Source: Myxococcus virescens (GTDB lineage: Bacteria > Myxococcota > Myxococcia > Myxococcales > Myxococcaceae). Taken from it: a stretch of DNA of 64,000 nt. The stretch lies in NCBI RefSeq assembly GCF_900101905.1, contig NZ_FNAJ01000002.1, positions 620,001 to 684,000 on the forward strand. The letters run 5' to 3'. Made by a program: the position numbers and the translations under genes. A model generated the notes under the pieces. The model saw only the letters and a program-made list of their open reading frames with translations. It ran no database searches and was not told where the DNA came from. This document shows positions 1 to 8,790 of the stretch, in pieces. How positions within the stretch are numbered: position 1 is the first letter of the stretch; each line of letters begins with the position of its first letter.

Positions 1-328
1 GCTCGGAGTCGAGGACGGGGTCACCTTCGCGTTCGCCCAATTCGGAGATCAGTCCTGCCCGCAAGTTCATCGCCGAGAGCATGAATGAGTGCTCTGTAGC
101 TCCCAAGGGAGGTTGTTTCGCGAGGGCATCGTAGATGCGAAGGGCGACGTGGGCCCAACCGGGGCTTCTTTCCTCGCGCGCTCTCGCTGCGATGGTGAAC
201 GCAAAGACATCCCAGTTGAAGGGCTCGCCTTCAATGGGCCCACCCAGGGTGACCCTGTCGAGCCATGGATTCACTTTCGAGAGGGGCCATTCCAGGACGT
301 CGTCAAACAGGTCACGAGTCGGGTTCAT
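1..328 (-). CDS. Putative immunity protein to the adjacent toxin (3' part outside window)
   Basis: The reading frame starts with ATG at 328, only 11 bases after the stop of the SitA5-like toxin gene, and stays open to the window edge, giving 109 residues. It begins MNPTRDLFDDVLEW and is acidic, with no signal peptide or membrane segment, so a cytoplasmic protein is expected. I do not recognise a family from the sequence. The assignment as immunity protein rests on position: in myxobacterial sit loci the immunity gene (sitI) directly follows the toxin gene (sitA) on the same strand. The gene is truncated by the window, so its C-terminus, where a family motif could lie, is not visible. The ribosome-binding site is weak, which fits translational coupling to the toxin gene. 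Confidence 0.55.
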   Translation of the reverse strand, partial: MNPTRDLFDDVLEWPLSKVNPWLDRVTLGGPIEGEPFNWDVFAFTIAARAREERSPGWAHVALRIYDALAKQPPLGATEHSFMLSAMNLRAGLISELGEREGDPVLDSE

Positions 329-339
329 TGGGCAGGTCC

Positions 340-1698
340 CTACGGGAACAAGATACCGGCTCGGGAGAAGGCCTGTCTGCCGATTTCCAGCGCTCTGGCA
401 CTCGTGGCTGAGGGAGCCCCGAAGAGGTAGTGGCCACTGTGAGGCGTGATCTCCACACCTGTGCGTAGCATGCCATGGGCGGCGATTTCAGCTTCGCCTG
501 CTGCGAGCACTGGGCGTCCTCCGCTGGCGACCGCGTGCGAGATTTCTTTTGTTCGCCATGTGTGAGGGACAATCAGCAATTCCCCCTCCGCAGTCACCAC
601 CCACTTGATGGAACCGTTGTTCACATACCGTAGAAAGTCGGGGTCTGTGACTCGGACGGGGCGAACGCCTACCAACCGCGCGATTTTCTGCTCGTTGTCC
701 AATAGGTGGGGGCGTTGATTCTCAAGGAGCTTCGTGGGAGCGCCGTCCAAGGAGGAAGGCACGACTGCTCCTCCCTGGCCGCGAGCTGTCATGGCGACCG
801 CATTGGGCGCGAGGCCCACGGTCATGACGCCCTCCGCCACGGTGATGGAGCGCACGCCCCCTGCCATCGCCGCGGATAGCCGGAAGCCCGCCTGAGTCTC
901 GGCGGCCAGGGCCGCGCTGGCGAAGCCGGGAAGGGTGGGTCCCTTGGAGGCCATGCTCGCCGCCCCACCACTCAGCGCCGCCGTCAGCGCGAGGATGAGC
1001 ACGCGCGCTCCGTTCTCCCCCATGACTCGGCCGAAGCGGTGCCCCGCGTCCTCCAACTCCCGGAACGACTCCGCGCGGTCAGCGTCCGCCGACAGTCTCT
1101 GCCAGCCCTCCACGAGGCTCATGAAGGCGTCCACGCCGAGGTAGGCGAGGACGAAGGTCGTCAGTGCGACCGCGACGACCTTGGTCACGGGCTCCGGCGC
1201 GACGATGAGGAACATGTACGCGGCCATCGCCGACGTCAGCATCGCCTTGAGCGCGAGCGGGTTGACGACCTCCTTCACGGCGTCCTGTACACCGTCCCAC
1301 ACGTCATCCCAGGCGAAGGTGAGCGCCATCTGCCGGCGTGCCTTGGCATCCAGGAAGGAGAAGCCACCCTCCAGGAGCGTGAGGCACTCGCCAGGGCTGT
1401 CCTGTCGGGAGCACCAGGCGCCGTAGTCGTTTCTGGCACCTTGGGGCTCCGAATCCCACGACGCGAGCCGGACCCGTGGGCGCTCCGCCTCCTCTCGAAG
1501 GGAGAAGCGCATGTCGAGCACGAGCCGGGTCATCACCTTCCGGAACGCGCCTTCGTCCACTTCAACCGGCTTCGCGCCCTTCGGAGGGACGTAGACGATG
1601 GGCTCGCCCTGGCCCGTATCCAGGCGCACGACACGAGGTGTCGCGCAGCCCACGAGAAGCACGCTCAAGAGCAGTGCACCTGCTCCACGCAATGACAT
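340..1698 (-). CDS. SitA5-like polymorphic toxin, lipoprotein
   Basis: 452-residue lipoprotein with a signal peptide ending in the lipobox LVGC (Cys18). The start is the ATG at 1698, preceded by AGGGGG, rather than the longer GTG frame from 1737. The N-terminal two thirds resemble the conserved carrier part of Myxococcus SitA5-type toxins: RVVRLDTGQGEPIVYVPP near residues 22-39, a Cys-containing patch near 90-105, and a hydrophobic stretch near 150-195. Residues about 330-452 form a separate C-terminal domain containing ISHAVASGGRPVLAAGEAEI and TPHSGHY (418-424), the variable toxin part. SitA proteins are transferred between cells by TraA/B-dependent outer-membrane exchange and kill siblings lacking the immunity protein; this role is inferred from resemblance. 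The enzymatic activity of this domain is not evident to me. A short gene downstream is the likely immunity partner. Confidence 0.72.
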   Translation of the reverse strand: MSLRGAGALLLSVLLVGCATPRVVRLDTGQGEPIVYVPPKGAKPVEVDEGAFRKVMTRLVLDMRFSLREEAERPRVRLASWDSEPQGARNDYGAWCSRQDSPGECLTLLEGGFSFLDAKARRQMALTFAWDDVWDGVQDAVKEVVNPLALKAMLTSAMAAYMFLIVAPEPVTKVVAVALTTFVLAYLGVDAFMSLVEGWQRLSADADRAESFRELEDAGHRFGRVMGENGARVLILALTAALSGGAASMASKGPTLPGFASAALAAETQAGFRLSAAMAGGVRSITVAEGVMTVGLAPNAVAMTARGQGGAVVPSSLDGAPTKLLENQRPHLLDNEQKIARLVGVRPVRVTDPDFLRYVNNGSIKWVVTAEGELLIVPHTWRTKEISHAVASGGRPVLAAGEAEIAAHGMLRTGVEITPHSGHYLFGAPSATSARALEIGRQAFSRAGILFP

Positions 1699-1809
1699 GT
1701 CGTCCCCCTGGCGTGTGCTCCGAACCCGCGGGAGCACTCGTCAGGAGTTAGCACCTGGCTCTGACGACCTGGGGAGGTCCGGAGGCAACGGACCTCCCTC
1801 CGTTGCGGC

Positions 1810-2244
1810 TCACGCCTTCTGCTTCTGCTCCAACTCAGCACGCAGCTTCTCTTCCCGCGCGCGCAGCTCCGGGGTGAACTCGGCGCCGAAGTCCTCGGCC
1901 TCGAAGACGGGGCGAATCTCCAGCTCCGACTCCTCGCCGGGCATGGGGGGCGGGCAGCGGCGCGCCCACTCCACGGCCTCTTCCATCGACTTCACCTGCC
2001 ACATCCAATAGCCGGCGATGAGCTCCTTCGTCTCCGCGAACGGACCGTCGATGACGCTCTTCTTGCCGTCCGCGAACCGGATGCGCTTGCCCTTGTTGCT
2101 CGGGTGGAGACCGTCACCGGCCAGGAGCACGCCGGCCTTCATCAGCTCCTCGTTGTACTTGCCCATCTCGGTCATCAGCTTCTCGTCGGGCATCACATTG
2201 GCTTCGGAGTTCTTCGTCGCCTTCACAATGACCATGACGCGCAT
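1810..2244 (-). CDS. YCII-domain (YciI-like) protein
   Basis: 144-residue soluble protein starting with MRVMVIVKAT and carrying the YCII-family core DGPFAETKELIAGYW (residues 66-80) in a ferredoxin-like alpha/beta pattern. Proteins of this subgroup, with the DGPF(A/T)E motif, are often encoded beside ECF sigma factors, where they are thought to be accessory; no sigma factor is seen here. The C-terminal 30 residues are rich in Glu, Lys and Arg and probably form a helix. A purine-rich site, GAAAGGAAG, lies a few bases upstream of the ATG at 2244. The gene stands alone between the toxin gene and a gene-free stretch. The family assignment is firm; the function is unknown. Confidence 0.85.
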   Translation of the reverse strand: MRVMVIVKATKNSEANVMPDEKLMTEMGKYNEELMKAGVLLAGDGLHPSNKGKRIRFADGKKSVIDGPFAETKELIAGYWMWQVKSMEEAVEWARRCPPPMPGEESELEIRPVFEAEDFGAEFTPELRAREEKLRAELEQKQKA

Positions 2245-2682
2245 CGGTTCTTCCTTTCGGTTCGGGAGGCGCTGCGTCCTCGTTCAAAATGGCGACGAAT
2301 AAGCTCGAAGCGGATCGACACGCGGCGAAAAAATCGCGAGCCAGACTGGCCCAGGGCGCAGGGAAGCCCCAGGAGTCCAAGAAATATCAGGGGGTTGTGC
2401 GAGTCGTCGGGCTGGCTGAGTGGCTGCGAACCTCGCCCATGGCGCAACGCGAGCGATGCGTGAGGCTCAGCCCACCGCGCCGAGGGCTGCGTCCCGTGGG
2501 CCCTTGCATCGCCTCTCCGCCATGACGCTCGTTTCGCCCGCGCCATGGCGGCCCAGGGGCGCGCGGCGGCCGGGCCCAGCGAGCCCTCTGCGCGCGCCTC
2601 CCATGCGGCGTTGTAAAGCGTTGATGCCGACCTCACCGTCCCGAGAGGCGCCGCCATTGCGGGGGCGCGCCTGGAGCCGGAC
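2245..2682. other. Gene-free stretch between divergent genes
   Basis: About 440 bases between the YCII gene (minus) and the HAD phosphatase gene (plus). It must hold both promoters. The part near 2285-2400 is less GC-rich than the surroundings. Short frames present here lack the usual third-position GC bias and a ribosome-binding site. I see no RNA gene or repeat. Confidence 0.5.
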
Positions 2683-3699
2683 ATGGTACGGGGCGCACGG
2701 AATGAAGGGGGCAGGCTGTTTGGCGCACTCTCGCGCTTGATGGCGATGCCTCTCCATGCACTGGCCGCGGACGTGCTGCCGTCGTGGAACGAAGGGCCCG
2801 TGAAGCAGGCCATCATCGACTTCGTCACCCGCGCCACCACCAAGGGCGGGGCCGGCTTCGTTCCGCCCGAGGCGCGCATCGCCACCTTCGACAATGATGG
2901 CACGCTCTGGCCGGAGCAGCCGCTCGTACAGGGCGCCTTCATGCTGAAGCCGCTCCGTACCCGCGTGAAGCAGGACTCTTCGCTCGCGAAGCGGCAGCCG
3001 TTCAAGGCCATCCTGGAGGGGGACCTCTCCGAACTCTCCACCATGGACAAGTCCAAGCTGATGAAGGTGCTGGGCGTGACCCATGCCGGCATGACCGAGG
3101 AGGCGTTCATCCGCGAGGTCCGCGCGTTCTTCCAACACGCTCGCCACCCGAGGTGGAACGTTCCGTACAACCAACTGGCCTATGCCCCCATGCTGGAGTT
3201 GCTCCGGTACCTGCGCGCGAACGGTTTCCAGACCTGGCTCGCCTCGGCGGGGGGCATCGACTTCATGCGTGTCATCTCCGAGGAGACCTACGGCATCCCG
3301 CCCCAGCAGGTCATTGGCAGCCAACTGAAGAAGACCTTCGACGACGCGCACGCTCCCTCGGTGCTGCGCCGAGAGGCGCGCGTCGCCCACGTCAATGACA
3401 AGGCGGGCAAGCCGGTGGGAATCGACGAGCACATCGGCCGGCGGCCCGTCTTCGCGGCGGGAAACGTGCGCTCCGGCGGCGACATCCAGATGCTCCAGTA
3501 CACGCGAAAGCGCCCGCGCCCAGGCTTCGCCTTGCTCATCCACCACGACGACGCGGCGCGCGAGTTCGCCTACGAGGAGAAGGACGGCGCGTCATTGAAG
3601 GCCGCGCGCGAGGGCGGCTGGGCCGTGGTCAGCATGCAGCGGGATTGGAGGCGCATCTTCGATGAAACGCGAGCACGGACTGGGAACGGGAGGGGATGA
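2683..3699 (+). CDS. HAD-superfamily phosphatase, probably exported
   Basis: 338 residues. The HAD nucleophile motif is FDNDGTLW (Asp70 nucleophile, Asp72 general acid/base), followed by motif II LASAGG, a LKKT lysine region and NDKAGKPVGI near the acidic metal-binding motif. The overall pattern matches HAD phosphatases related to phosphoserine phosphatase that begin with a leader and LPSWN(D/E)GP. The start is uncertain: ATG at 2683 or the ATG at 2740 (MAMPLHALAADVLPSW), which leaves only a weak signal-like segment. An in-frame stop at 2614 limits further extension. The 3' end overlaps the ThrE-like exporter gene by 38 bases, so the two are probably cotranscribed. The substrate is unknown. 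Confidence 0.8.
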   Translation: MVRGARNEGGRLFGALSRLMAMPLHALAADVLPSWNEGPVKQAIIDFVTRATTKGGAGFVPPEARIATFDNDGTLWPEQPLVQGAFMLKPLRTRVKQDSSLAKRQPFKAILEGDLSELSTMDKSKLMKVLGVTHAGMTEEAFIREVRAFFQHARHPRWNVPYNQLAYAPMLELLRYLRANGFQTWLASAGGIDFMRVISEETYGIPPQQVIGSQLKKTFDDAHAPSVLRREARVAHVNDKAGKPVGIDEHIGRRPVFAAGNVRSGGDIQMLQYTRKRPRPGFALLIHHDDAAREFAYEEKDGASLKAAREGGWAVVSMQRDWRRIFDETRARTGNGRG

Positions 3700-4942
3700 A
3701 GAGGCGGCGTCCCGCTTCCTGCTGGACCTGGCCAGGGCGCTGCACCTGGCCTATCAACCCTCGCTCCTGGTGGAAGCGCGCGTGCGCCGGGCGGCGAGGG
3801 CCTGGGGGCTGAGCACGGAGGTCTTCACGGTCCAGAGCCTGGCCATGACGCAGGTGGTGGCCCCTCGACGGTCGCCCGCGGACTTCGCGCGGCTGCCCTT
3901 CAACCCGCACTGGAACCTGGGCCGTGCGGCGAGGCTCCTCCAACTGACGGATGACATCGCGGCGGGAGGCGTGGACCTGCCCGAGGCCCGTGCGAGGTTG
4001 GACCGCATCGTGGCCGAGCGCTCTCCCTACTCGAAGTGGCTCGTGCTCCTGGCCTATGGCGTGTACGGCGCTGCCGTCGCGGCGCGCGTGGGGGGCGCGT
4101 GGTGGGAGATGTTCGCGGCCCTCCTCGTGGGCGCCATCGCGGGCGTCATCCACTTCGGGACGCTGCGCTCGCAGCGGGTGGACCTGCAGAAGAGCTTCCT
4201 CGCGGCGTTCCTGGGAACGCTGGTGGCGTTCGGGCTCCGCTTCGTCCTGCCGCCCTTCGACGTGGTCCAGGCGTTGTTTGGCGGGGCGGTGCTGCTGGTG
4301 CCCGCGATGGTGGTCACGCTCGGCTCATTGGAGTTGGCCTCGGAGTCCGTGGAGGCCGGTATGACGCGTCTGGTCTATGGCCTGCTGCGCTTCCTGATGA
4401 TTGGCGTGGGCATCGTGGCGGCCACGACCTTGTGGGGCTTTCTCTGGCCGATACCGGAGTACAGCGACGTGCACGTGCTGTCGCCTTGGGTCACCTTCTT
4501 GCTGCTGGCGGTCGGTGGCGTGGCCCTGGCTGTCTGCATGGCGGGGCGGCGGCGCGACCTGGTGGGCATCGTCGGCGGGGTGCTGCTCGCCTACGGGACG
4601 CAGGCTGGGATGAAGGCGGTGCTGGGCGAGCAGGGGAGCCCGATGGTGGCCGCGTTCGTGCTGGGCGTGGCCGGGTTGCTCTACGGCCGGGGCGGACAGC
4701 GGATGCCGATGACGGTCATCATGCCGGGCCTGTTGCAGCTCGCGCCGGGCTTCATGGGGACGCAGGCCATCATCGCGTTGCTCGGCATGGGGCGCCCGGG
4801 CGCGGACGATGCCCGGCCGTTCGACGTGCTGATGGTGGCACTCCAACTGGTGTTGGGGTTGGTGTTCGCGACCCTGGTGGTGCCGCCGCGCATCCCCGTG
4901 AACGGCGATGACACCGCGCCATCGCGTTCCGGGAGCACGTAG
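3662..4942 (+). CDS. Threonine/serine exporter family (ThrE-like) membrane protein
   Basis: 426 residues with the two-part architecture of the ThrE family. A soluble N-terminal domain of about 125 residues includes the segment RAARAWGLSTEVFTVQSLAMT and is followed by roughly ten hydrophobic helices (about 128 to 412). The first membrane block (YSKWLVLLAYGVYGAAVAAR) corresponds to the ThrE domain; the last helices correspond to the ThrE_2 half, so both halves are fused, as in the Corynebacterium protein. The family exports threonine and serine using the proton gradient; the actual substrate here is inferred. The start overlaps the HAD gene, with GGAGG about ten bases upstream. A hairpin lies after the stop codon. 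Confidence 0.85.
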   Translation: MKREHGLGTGGDEEAASRFLLDLARALHLAYQPSLLVEARVRRAARAWGLSTEVFTVQSLAMTQVVAPRRSPADFARLPFNPHWNLGRAARLLQLTDDIAAGGVDLPEARARLDRIVAERSPYSKWLVLLAYGVYGAAVAARVGGAWWEMFAALLVGAIAGVIHFGTLRSQRVDLQKSFLAAFLGTLVAFGLRFVLPPFDVVQALFGGAVLLVPAMVVTLGSLELASESVEAGMTRLVYGLLRFLMIGVGIVAATTLWGFLWPIPEYSDVHVLSPWVTFLLLAVGGVALAVCMAGRRRDLVGIVGGVLLAYGTQAGMKAVLGEQGSPMVAAFVLGVAGLLYGRGGQRMPMTVIMPGLLQLAPGFMGTQAIIALLGMGRPGADDARPFDVLMVALQLVLGLVFATLVVPPRIPVNGDDTAPSRSGST

Positions 4943-4964
4943 CGCCTCTGGGGCGAACGATGCC

Positions 4965-5005
4965 GTCCGCCCGGCGGACACAGGCGGCGGCGCTGCTCCG
5001 CCGCC
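4965..5005. terminator. GC-rich hairpins between convergent genes
   Basis: Two inverted repeats lie between the ends of the ThrE-like gene (+) and the sulfatase gene (-). GTCCGCC and GGCGGAC (4965-4971 and 4973-4979) are nearly contiguous. GGCGGCGG and CCGCCGCC (4983-4990 and 4998-5005) form a perfect 8-bp stem with a 7-base loop. No T-run follows on either strand, so termination in both directions is inferred from position and stem strength. Confidence 0.45.
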
Positions 5006-5020
5006 CGGCGCCGCGCGTAA

Positions 5021-6682
5021 CTACGCGTGCGACTGCTGAGCGCGGCGGACGAACCGCTCCACCTGTTCGGCCAGCGCCATGACCTGGTCGCCGATGGCGG
5101 TCTCCTCCTTTCGCTCGCGCGCCTCCAGCAACTGCCGCTTCACGCGCTCCTTGATGGGCCCGATGCTCAAGCTGCCCGGGGCCTGGCTGGGGGGGTAGTC
5201 GAGCAGGCTCTGCGCGAACTTCTGGACCAGCGCCTGCGCGGGCACGAACGTGAACATCCGCTCCCCGTACCACTTCAAATACAGGCCGGCCTTGGGGCCG
5301 TATTCGAACGGGTCCGAGCGCAGGTTGATGAGGTACGGCCACGCCGGGTCGAAGCGCTTGCCGCTGAACCACATGTCCGGGCCTTCGCCTTCCTGGTAGC
5401 TGAAGATGAGCTTCCAGTCGTCGTACCGGACGGCCGCGAGGTTTCCGCTGTCGAGCACGTAGATGAACTCATGCCGGGCTCCCTTCTCCTTGCCCGCGAG
5501 CAGCCCGGTCTGGTCATACCCATCCAGATAGACCCGGAAGGTCTTGTCACCCGCCTTGTAGCCGCGCTGGCACTGCGCCACGAGGTCCTTGGGGCCGCCC
5601 GCCGCGGAGACCAGCGTGGGCATCCAGTCCTCGTGCGCGAAGATGTCGTTGATGACGCGCCCTGGCTCCACCACGCCCGGCCAGCGCACCAGGCAGGGGA
5701 CGCGCACGCCGCCCTCCCAGGTGGAGCCCTTCTCGCCCCGGAACGGGCTGTTGCCGCCGTCTGGCCAGCCCATCTTCTCCACGCCGTTGTCGGTGGAGAA
5801 GACCACCAGCGTGTTGTCGGCGATGCCCAGCTCGTCCAGCTTGGCCAGCAGCACGCCGACGATGTCGTCCAGCTCCCGCATGGCATCCGCATAGAGGCCG
5901 TAGCCGGTGGCGTTCCGGTACTTCTCCTGGAGATAGGTCCAGACGTGGGTGCGCGTGGTGTTGTGCCAGAGGAAGAACGGCTTGCCGTCCTTCACGGCGC
6001 GCTCCATGAAGTCCAGGGTCCCCTGGAGGAACTCCCCGTCCACGGTCTCCATGCGCTTGCGGGTGAGCGCGCCGGTGTCCTCGATGCGCTGTTTGCCCAC
6101 CACGCCCCAGCGCTTGTCCTCGGTGGGGTCATTTCGGTCCGTGGCCCAGCTCCGGAGGACGCCCCGAGGACCGAAGCGCTCCTTGAAGGTCGGGTCCTTG
6201 GGGTAGTCCGGGCACTCCGGTTCGCCCTCCGCGTTGAGGTGGTAGAGGTTGCCGAAGAACTCGTCGAAGCCGTGCACGGTGGGCAGGTAGGGGTTGGAGT
6301 CACCCACGTGGTTCTTGCCGAAGTGGCCGCAGGTGTAGCCCAGCGGCTTCAGCATCTCCGCGATGGTGGGGTCGGAGTCCTGGAGTCCATACTTCGCTCC
6401 GGGCATGCCAATGGTGGTGAGCCCCGTGCGGAGCGGGTTCATGCCGGTGATGAAGGCCGCGCGGCCCGCGGTGCAACTCTGCTGGCCATAGCAGTCGGTC
6501 ATCATCGCGCCTTCCTTCGCGATGCGGTCGATGTTGGGCGTGAGGTACCCCATCATCCCCTGGTTGTAGGCGCTGACGTTCCAAAGCCCGATGTCATCGC
6601 CCCAGATGACCAGGATGTTGGGCTTGCGCGACTGCTTGCCATTGCCGTTTCCATTGCCCGTGGGTTTCGCCTTGCTTGCCAT
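5021..6682 (-). CDS. Arylsulfatase (type I, formylglycine-dependent)
   Basis: 553 residues from the ATG at 6682, which has a perfect AGGAGG seven bases upstream; the longer frame to 6868 is not used. Residues 22-30 (NILVIWGDD) supply the first metal-binding aspartates. The formylglycine signature is C70-T-A-G-R74, where Cys70 would be oxidised by a sulfatase-modifying enzyme. Further family blocks are FGKNHVGD and STDNGVEKMGWPDGG. The protein hydrolyses sulfate esters. There is no signal peptide; instead the N-terminus has a Gly-Asn tract before the fold, so cytoplasmic location or non-classical export is possible. No formylglycine-generating enzyme gene is in the window. The SulP anion transporter gene is 148 bases upstream on the same strand, which suggests joint sulfate handling. 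Confidence 0.9.
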   Translation of the reverse strand: MASKAKPTGNGNGNGKQSRKPNILVIWGDDIGLWNVSAYNQGMMGYLTPNIDRIAKEGAMMTDCYGQQSCTAGRAAFITGMNPLRTGLTTIGMPGAKYGLQDSDPTIAEMLKPLGYTCGHFGKNHVGDSNPYLPTVHGFDEFFGNLYHLNAEGEPECPDYPKDPTFKERFGPRGVLRSWATDRNDPTEDKRWGVVGKQRIEDTGALTRKRMETVDGEFLQGTLDFMERAVKDGKPFFLWHNTTRTHVWTYLQEKYRNATGYGLYADAMRELDDIVGVLLAKLDELGIADNTLVVFSTDNGVEKMGWPDGGNSPFRGEKGSTWEGGVRVPCLVRWPGVVEPGRVINDIFAHEDWMPTLVSAAGGPKDLVAQCQRGYKAGDKTFRVYLDGYDQTGLLAGKEKGARHEFIYVLDSGNLAAVRYDDWKLIFSYQEGEGPDMWFSGKRFDPAWPYLINLRSDPFEYGPKAGLYLKWYGERMFTFVPAQALVQKFAQSLLDYPPSQAPGSLSIGPIKERVKRQLLEARERKEETAIGDQVMALAEQVERFVRRAQQSHA

Positions 6683-6830
6683 GTGTTGCCTCCTGGGCAG
6701 GAGGTGTGCACGCGCCTCCTCGGGGACATGGTTCGGGAGGAGGGGGCGGGAGGGGAGGCAACGGGCCGGACTGCGGACAGGGTGAGGACGGGCGCAAGCA
6801 TGGTCGCCCGCGAGGATGCTCGAGTCCCGC

Positions 6831-8585
6831 TCAATGCACGGGGGGCAGCGTCCGAGGCTCACCGTCACGGGCGTGCCTCGCGTCGGCGTCCATCAGGAAA
6901 TGGTGCACCGCCGCCCCCACGGTGGCATGCACATTCTCTGGCCCCAGCCGCTCCAGCAGACCGCTCCGCCGCAGCAGCGCCCGCAGCGGAGCCCGGGCCT
7001 CGGCGATGCCCAGCACCACGCCCTCTTCCTCGAATTCACGGCGCAGCTTCTCCAGTCCTTCCGCCGCGGTGACGTCCATGTCGAAAACGGCGGACGCATC
7101 AAGCACGAACCACCGCACAGGCGCATCCGCGCTGGAGACCAAGGCCCGGGCCTGCTCCCGCAGATGTCGCGCGTTGGCGAAGAACAGCGGCGCATCGAAG
7201 CGGTAGATGACGAGCCCGGGCACCGTCTCGGCGTTCTCGAACCGCTCGATGTCGTGGTAGCCGGGCACGCCCTCGCGCTCGCCAAGCACCGCGTCGTGGG
7301 GCCTGGCGGCCCGGCGGATGAGGTCCGCCAGGGCCAGCGCCACCGCGACGAGGATGCCTTGGAGGATGCCCAACACGAGCACCCCCACCATCGTCACGCA
7401 CGCGAGCACCGCCTCCACGCGCCGCACGCGCCACAAGTCGATGATGGCTCGGAACTCCAGCAGGTACACCGCGGCCACGAAGACGATGGCGCCCAGCGTC
7501 ACCATGGGCAAGTCGTGCAGCAGGGGCGTGAGGAACAGGGCGAACACCAGCACCACCCCAGCGGCGAGCACCCCCACGAGCTGGGTCCGCCCCCCCATGG
7601 AGACGTTGACGGCCGTGCGCGAGTCGCTCCCCGTCACGGGGAACCCCTGGCTGAACGCATTGGCGAGGTTGGCGGCGGCCTGCCCGAGGAACTCCTGATT
7701 GCTGTCCAGCCGGTAGCGGAACCTGTCGGCGTAGAATCGGCCCGTCAGCACGGAGCTGGCGTAGTTGACGAGCGCCAGGCTGAAGGCGGCGGGGAGCAGC
7801 GACCGCACGTCCTCGAAGCGCAGGGCCGGCAGGCCTGGCGCGGGGGGCTCGGCGGCAAGGTGGCCCACGACCTTGATGCCCCCATGCTCCAACTGGAACA
7901 GCCCCCCCGCCACCGTGGTGAGGACCACCAGGATGAGCGGACCGGGCGCCTTGGGCAGCAGTTGCCGCAGCAGCACGAGCGTGGTGATGACGCCCAGCCC
8001 CAGCAGGAGCGTCGGGACGTGGGTCCGTTCGAGGTGGGTGGCGACCTCGAACACCTGACCCGAGAACGTGTCGGACTGGCGCTCCTGCCCGAAGAGCCGC
8101 GCGAGCTGGCTGCCGATGATGATGAGCGCCGCGCCATTGATGTAGCCGATGAGGATGGGCTTGGACAGGAAGTCCGCGAGCGCGCCCACCTTGAGCAGCC
8201 CTCCGAGCAGGCTCAGCACGCCGACCAGCAGCGCCAGCAGTGCAGCCAGGGATGCGTAGCGCGCGGCGTCCGCGCCCGCCGCCACTGGCGCGAGCGCCGC
8301 GGCGGTGAGGATGGCGGCCCCCGCCTCGGGTCCGATGATGAGATGCCGCGAGGGCCCGAACAGCGCATAGGCCAGCATTCCCGCCACGCCCGCGTAGAGG
8401 CCCGCTGCTGGACGCACGCCCACGAGCTGCGCGTAGGCCAGGCCCTGGGGGATGAGCATCGCGCCAATGGTGAGCGCCGAGAGCAGGTCCGCCCGGAACC
8501 AGCGGCGCTGATAGCCGCGTGCCTGCCGCAGGCCCGGCAGGCCTCGCCGCACCGCCCGCCATGTCCGCGCCACCAGGTCGCTCAC
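6831..8585 (-). CDS. SulP-family anion (sulfate) transporter with STAS domain
   Basis: 584 residues from a GTG at 8585, with GAGGGG upstream; the open frame to 8801 lacks a better start. The protein has about 11-12 hydrophobic helices beginning with ADLLSALTIGAMLIPQGLAYAQLVG, the SulP signature region. The segment LDSNQEFLGQAAANLANAFSQGFPVTGSDSRTAVN is also typical, with the conserved polar residues of the transport core. The C-terminal ~130 residues form a cytoplasmic STAS domain (RFDAPLFFANA, LDASAVFDMDVTA). Members carry sulfate, bicarbonate or other anions by symport or exchange. The neighbouring sulfatase gene favours sulfate, but the substrate cannot be read from sequence alone. Confidence 0.88.
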   Translation of the reverse strand: MSDLVARTWRAVRRGLPGLRQARGYQRRWFRADLLSALTIGAMLIPQGLAYAQLVGVRPAAGLYAGVAGMLAYALFGPSRHLIIGPEAGAAILTAAALAPVAAGADAARYASLAALLALLVGVLSLLGGLLKVGALADFLSKPILIGYINGAALIIIGSQLARLFGQERQSDTFSGQVFEVATHLERTHVPTLLLGLGVITTLVLLRQLLPKAPGPLILVVLTTVAGGLFQLEHGGIKVVGHLAAEPPAPGLPALRFEDVRSLLPAAFSLALVNYASSVLTGRFYADRFRYRLDSNQEFLGQAAANLANAFSQGFPVTGSDSRTAVNVSMGGRTQLVGVLAAGVVLVFALFLTPLLHDLPMVTLGAIVFVAAVYLLEFRAIIDLWRVRRVEAVLACVTMVGVLVLGILQGILVAVALALADLIRRAARPHDAVLGEREGVPGYHDIERFENAETVPGLVIYRFDAPLFFANARHLREQARALVSSADAPVRWFVLDASAVFDMDVTAAEGLEKLRREFEEEGVVLGIAEARAPLRALLRRSGLLERLGPENVHATVGAAVHHFLMDADARHARDGEPRTLPPVH

Positions 8586-8790
8586 CGCCCATCCCCTCGC
8601 GCTGGTGCCCCGGGACACGCTGTGAACGCTGGGGCCGCTTCGCAACGCAAGGTCCTCGCCCCGGCGGCTCCTGGCATGGCCGCATGCCCCTGGGCGAATC
8701 CGGGCCGGGCCGAGTCCGCGCTGGGAGAAGCGCGGCCAGGGCCGCACTGAAGCGTGTACCCGAGCGCGCGGCGCGCCGCAGGGTGACCCC

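Noticed and set aside
2400..2440. Segment GGCTGGCTGAGTGGCTGCGAA resembling the 5' part of a tRNA
   Set aside because: No matching acceptor stem, anticodon loop or T-arm could be found around it.
2289..2525. 78-codon plus-strand frame in the gap before the HAD gene
   Set aside because: No ribosome-binding site and no third-position GC bias; the stretch looks non-coding.
5027..7072. Long plus-strand open frame opposite the sulfatase
   Set aside because: High GC gives long antisense frames; the composition (many His, Arg, Gln and Ala) and absence of domains match an antisense shadow, while the minus-strand frame has clear sulfatase motifs.
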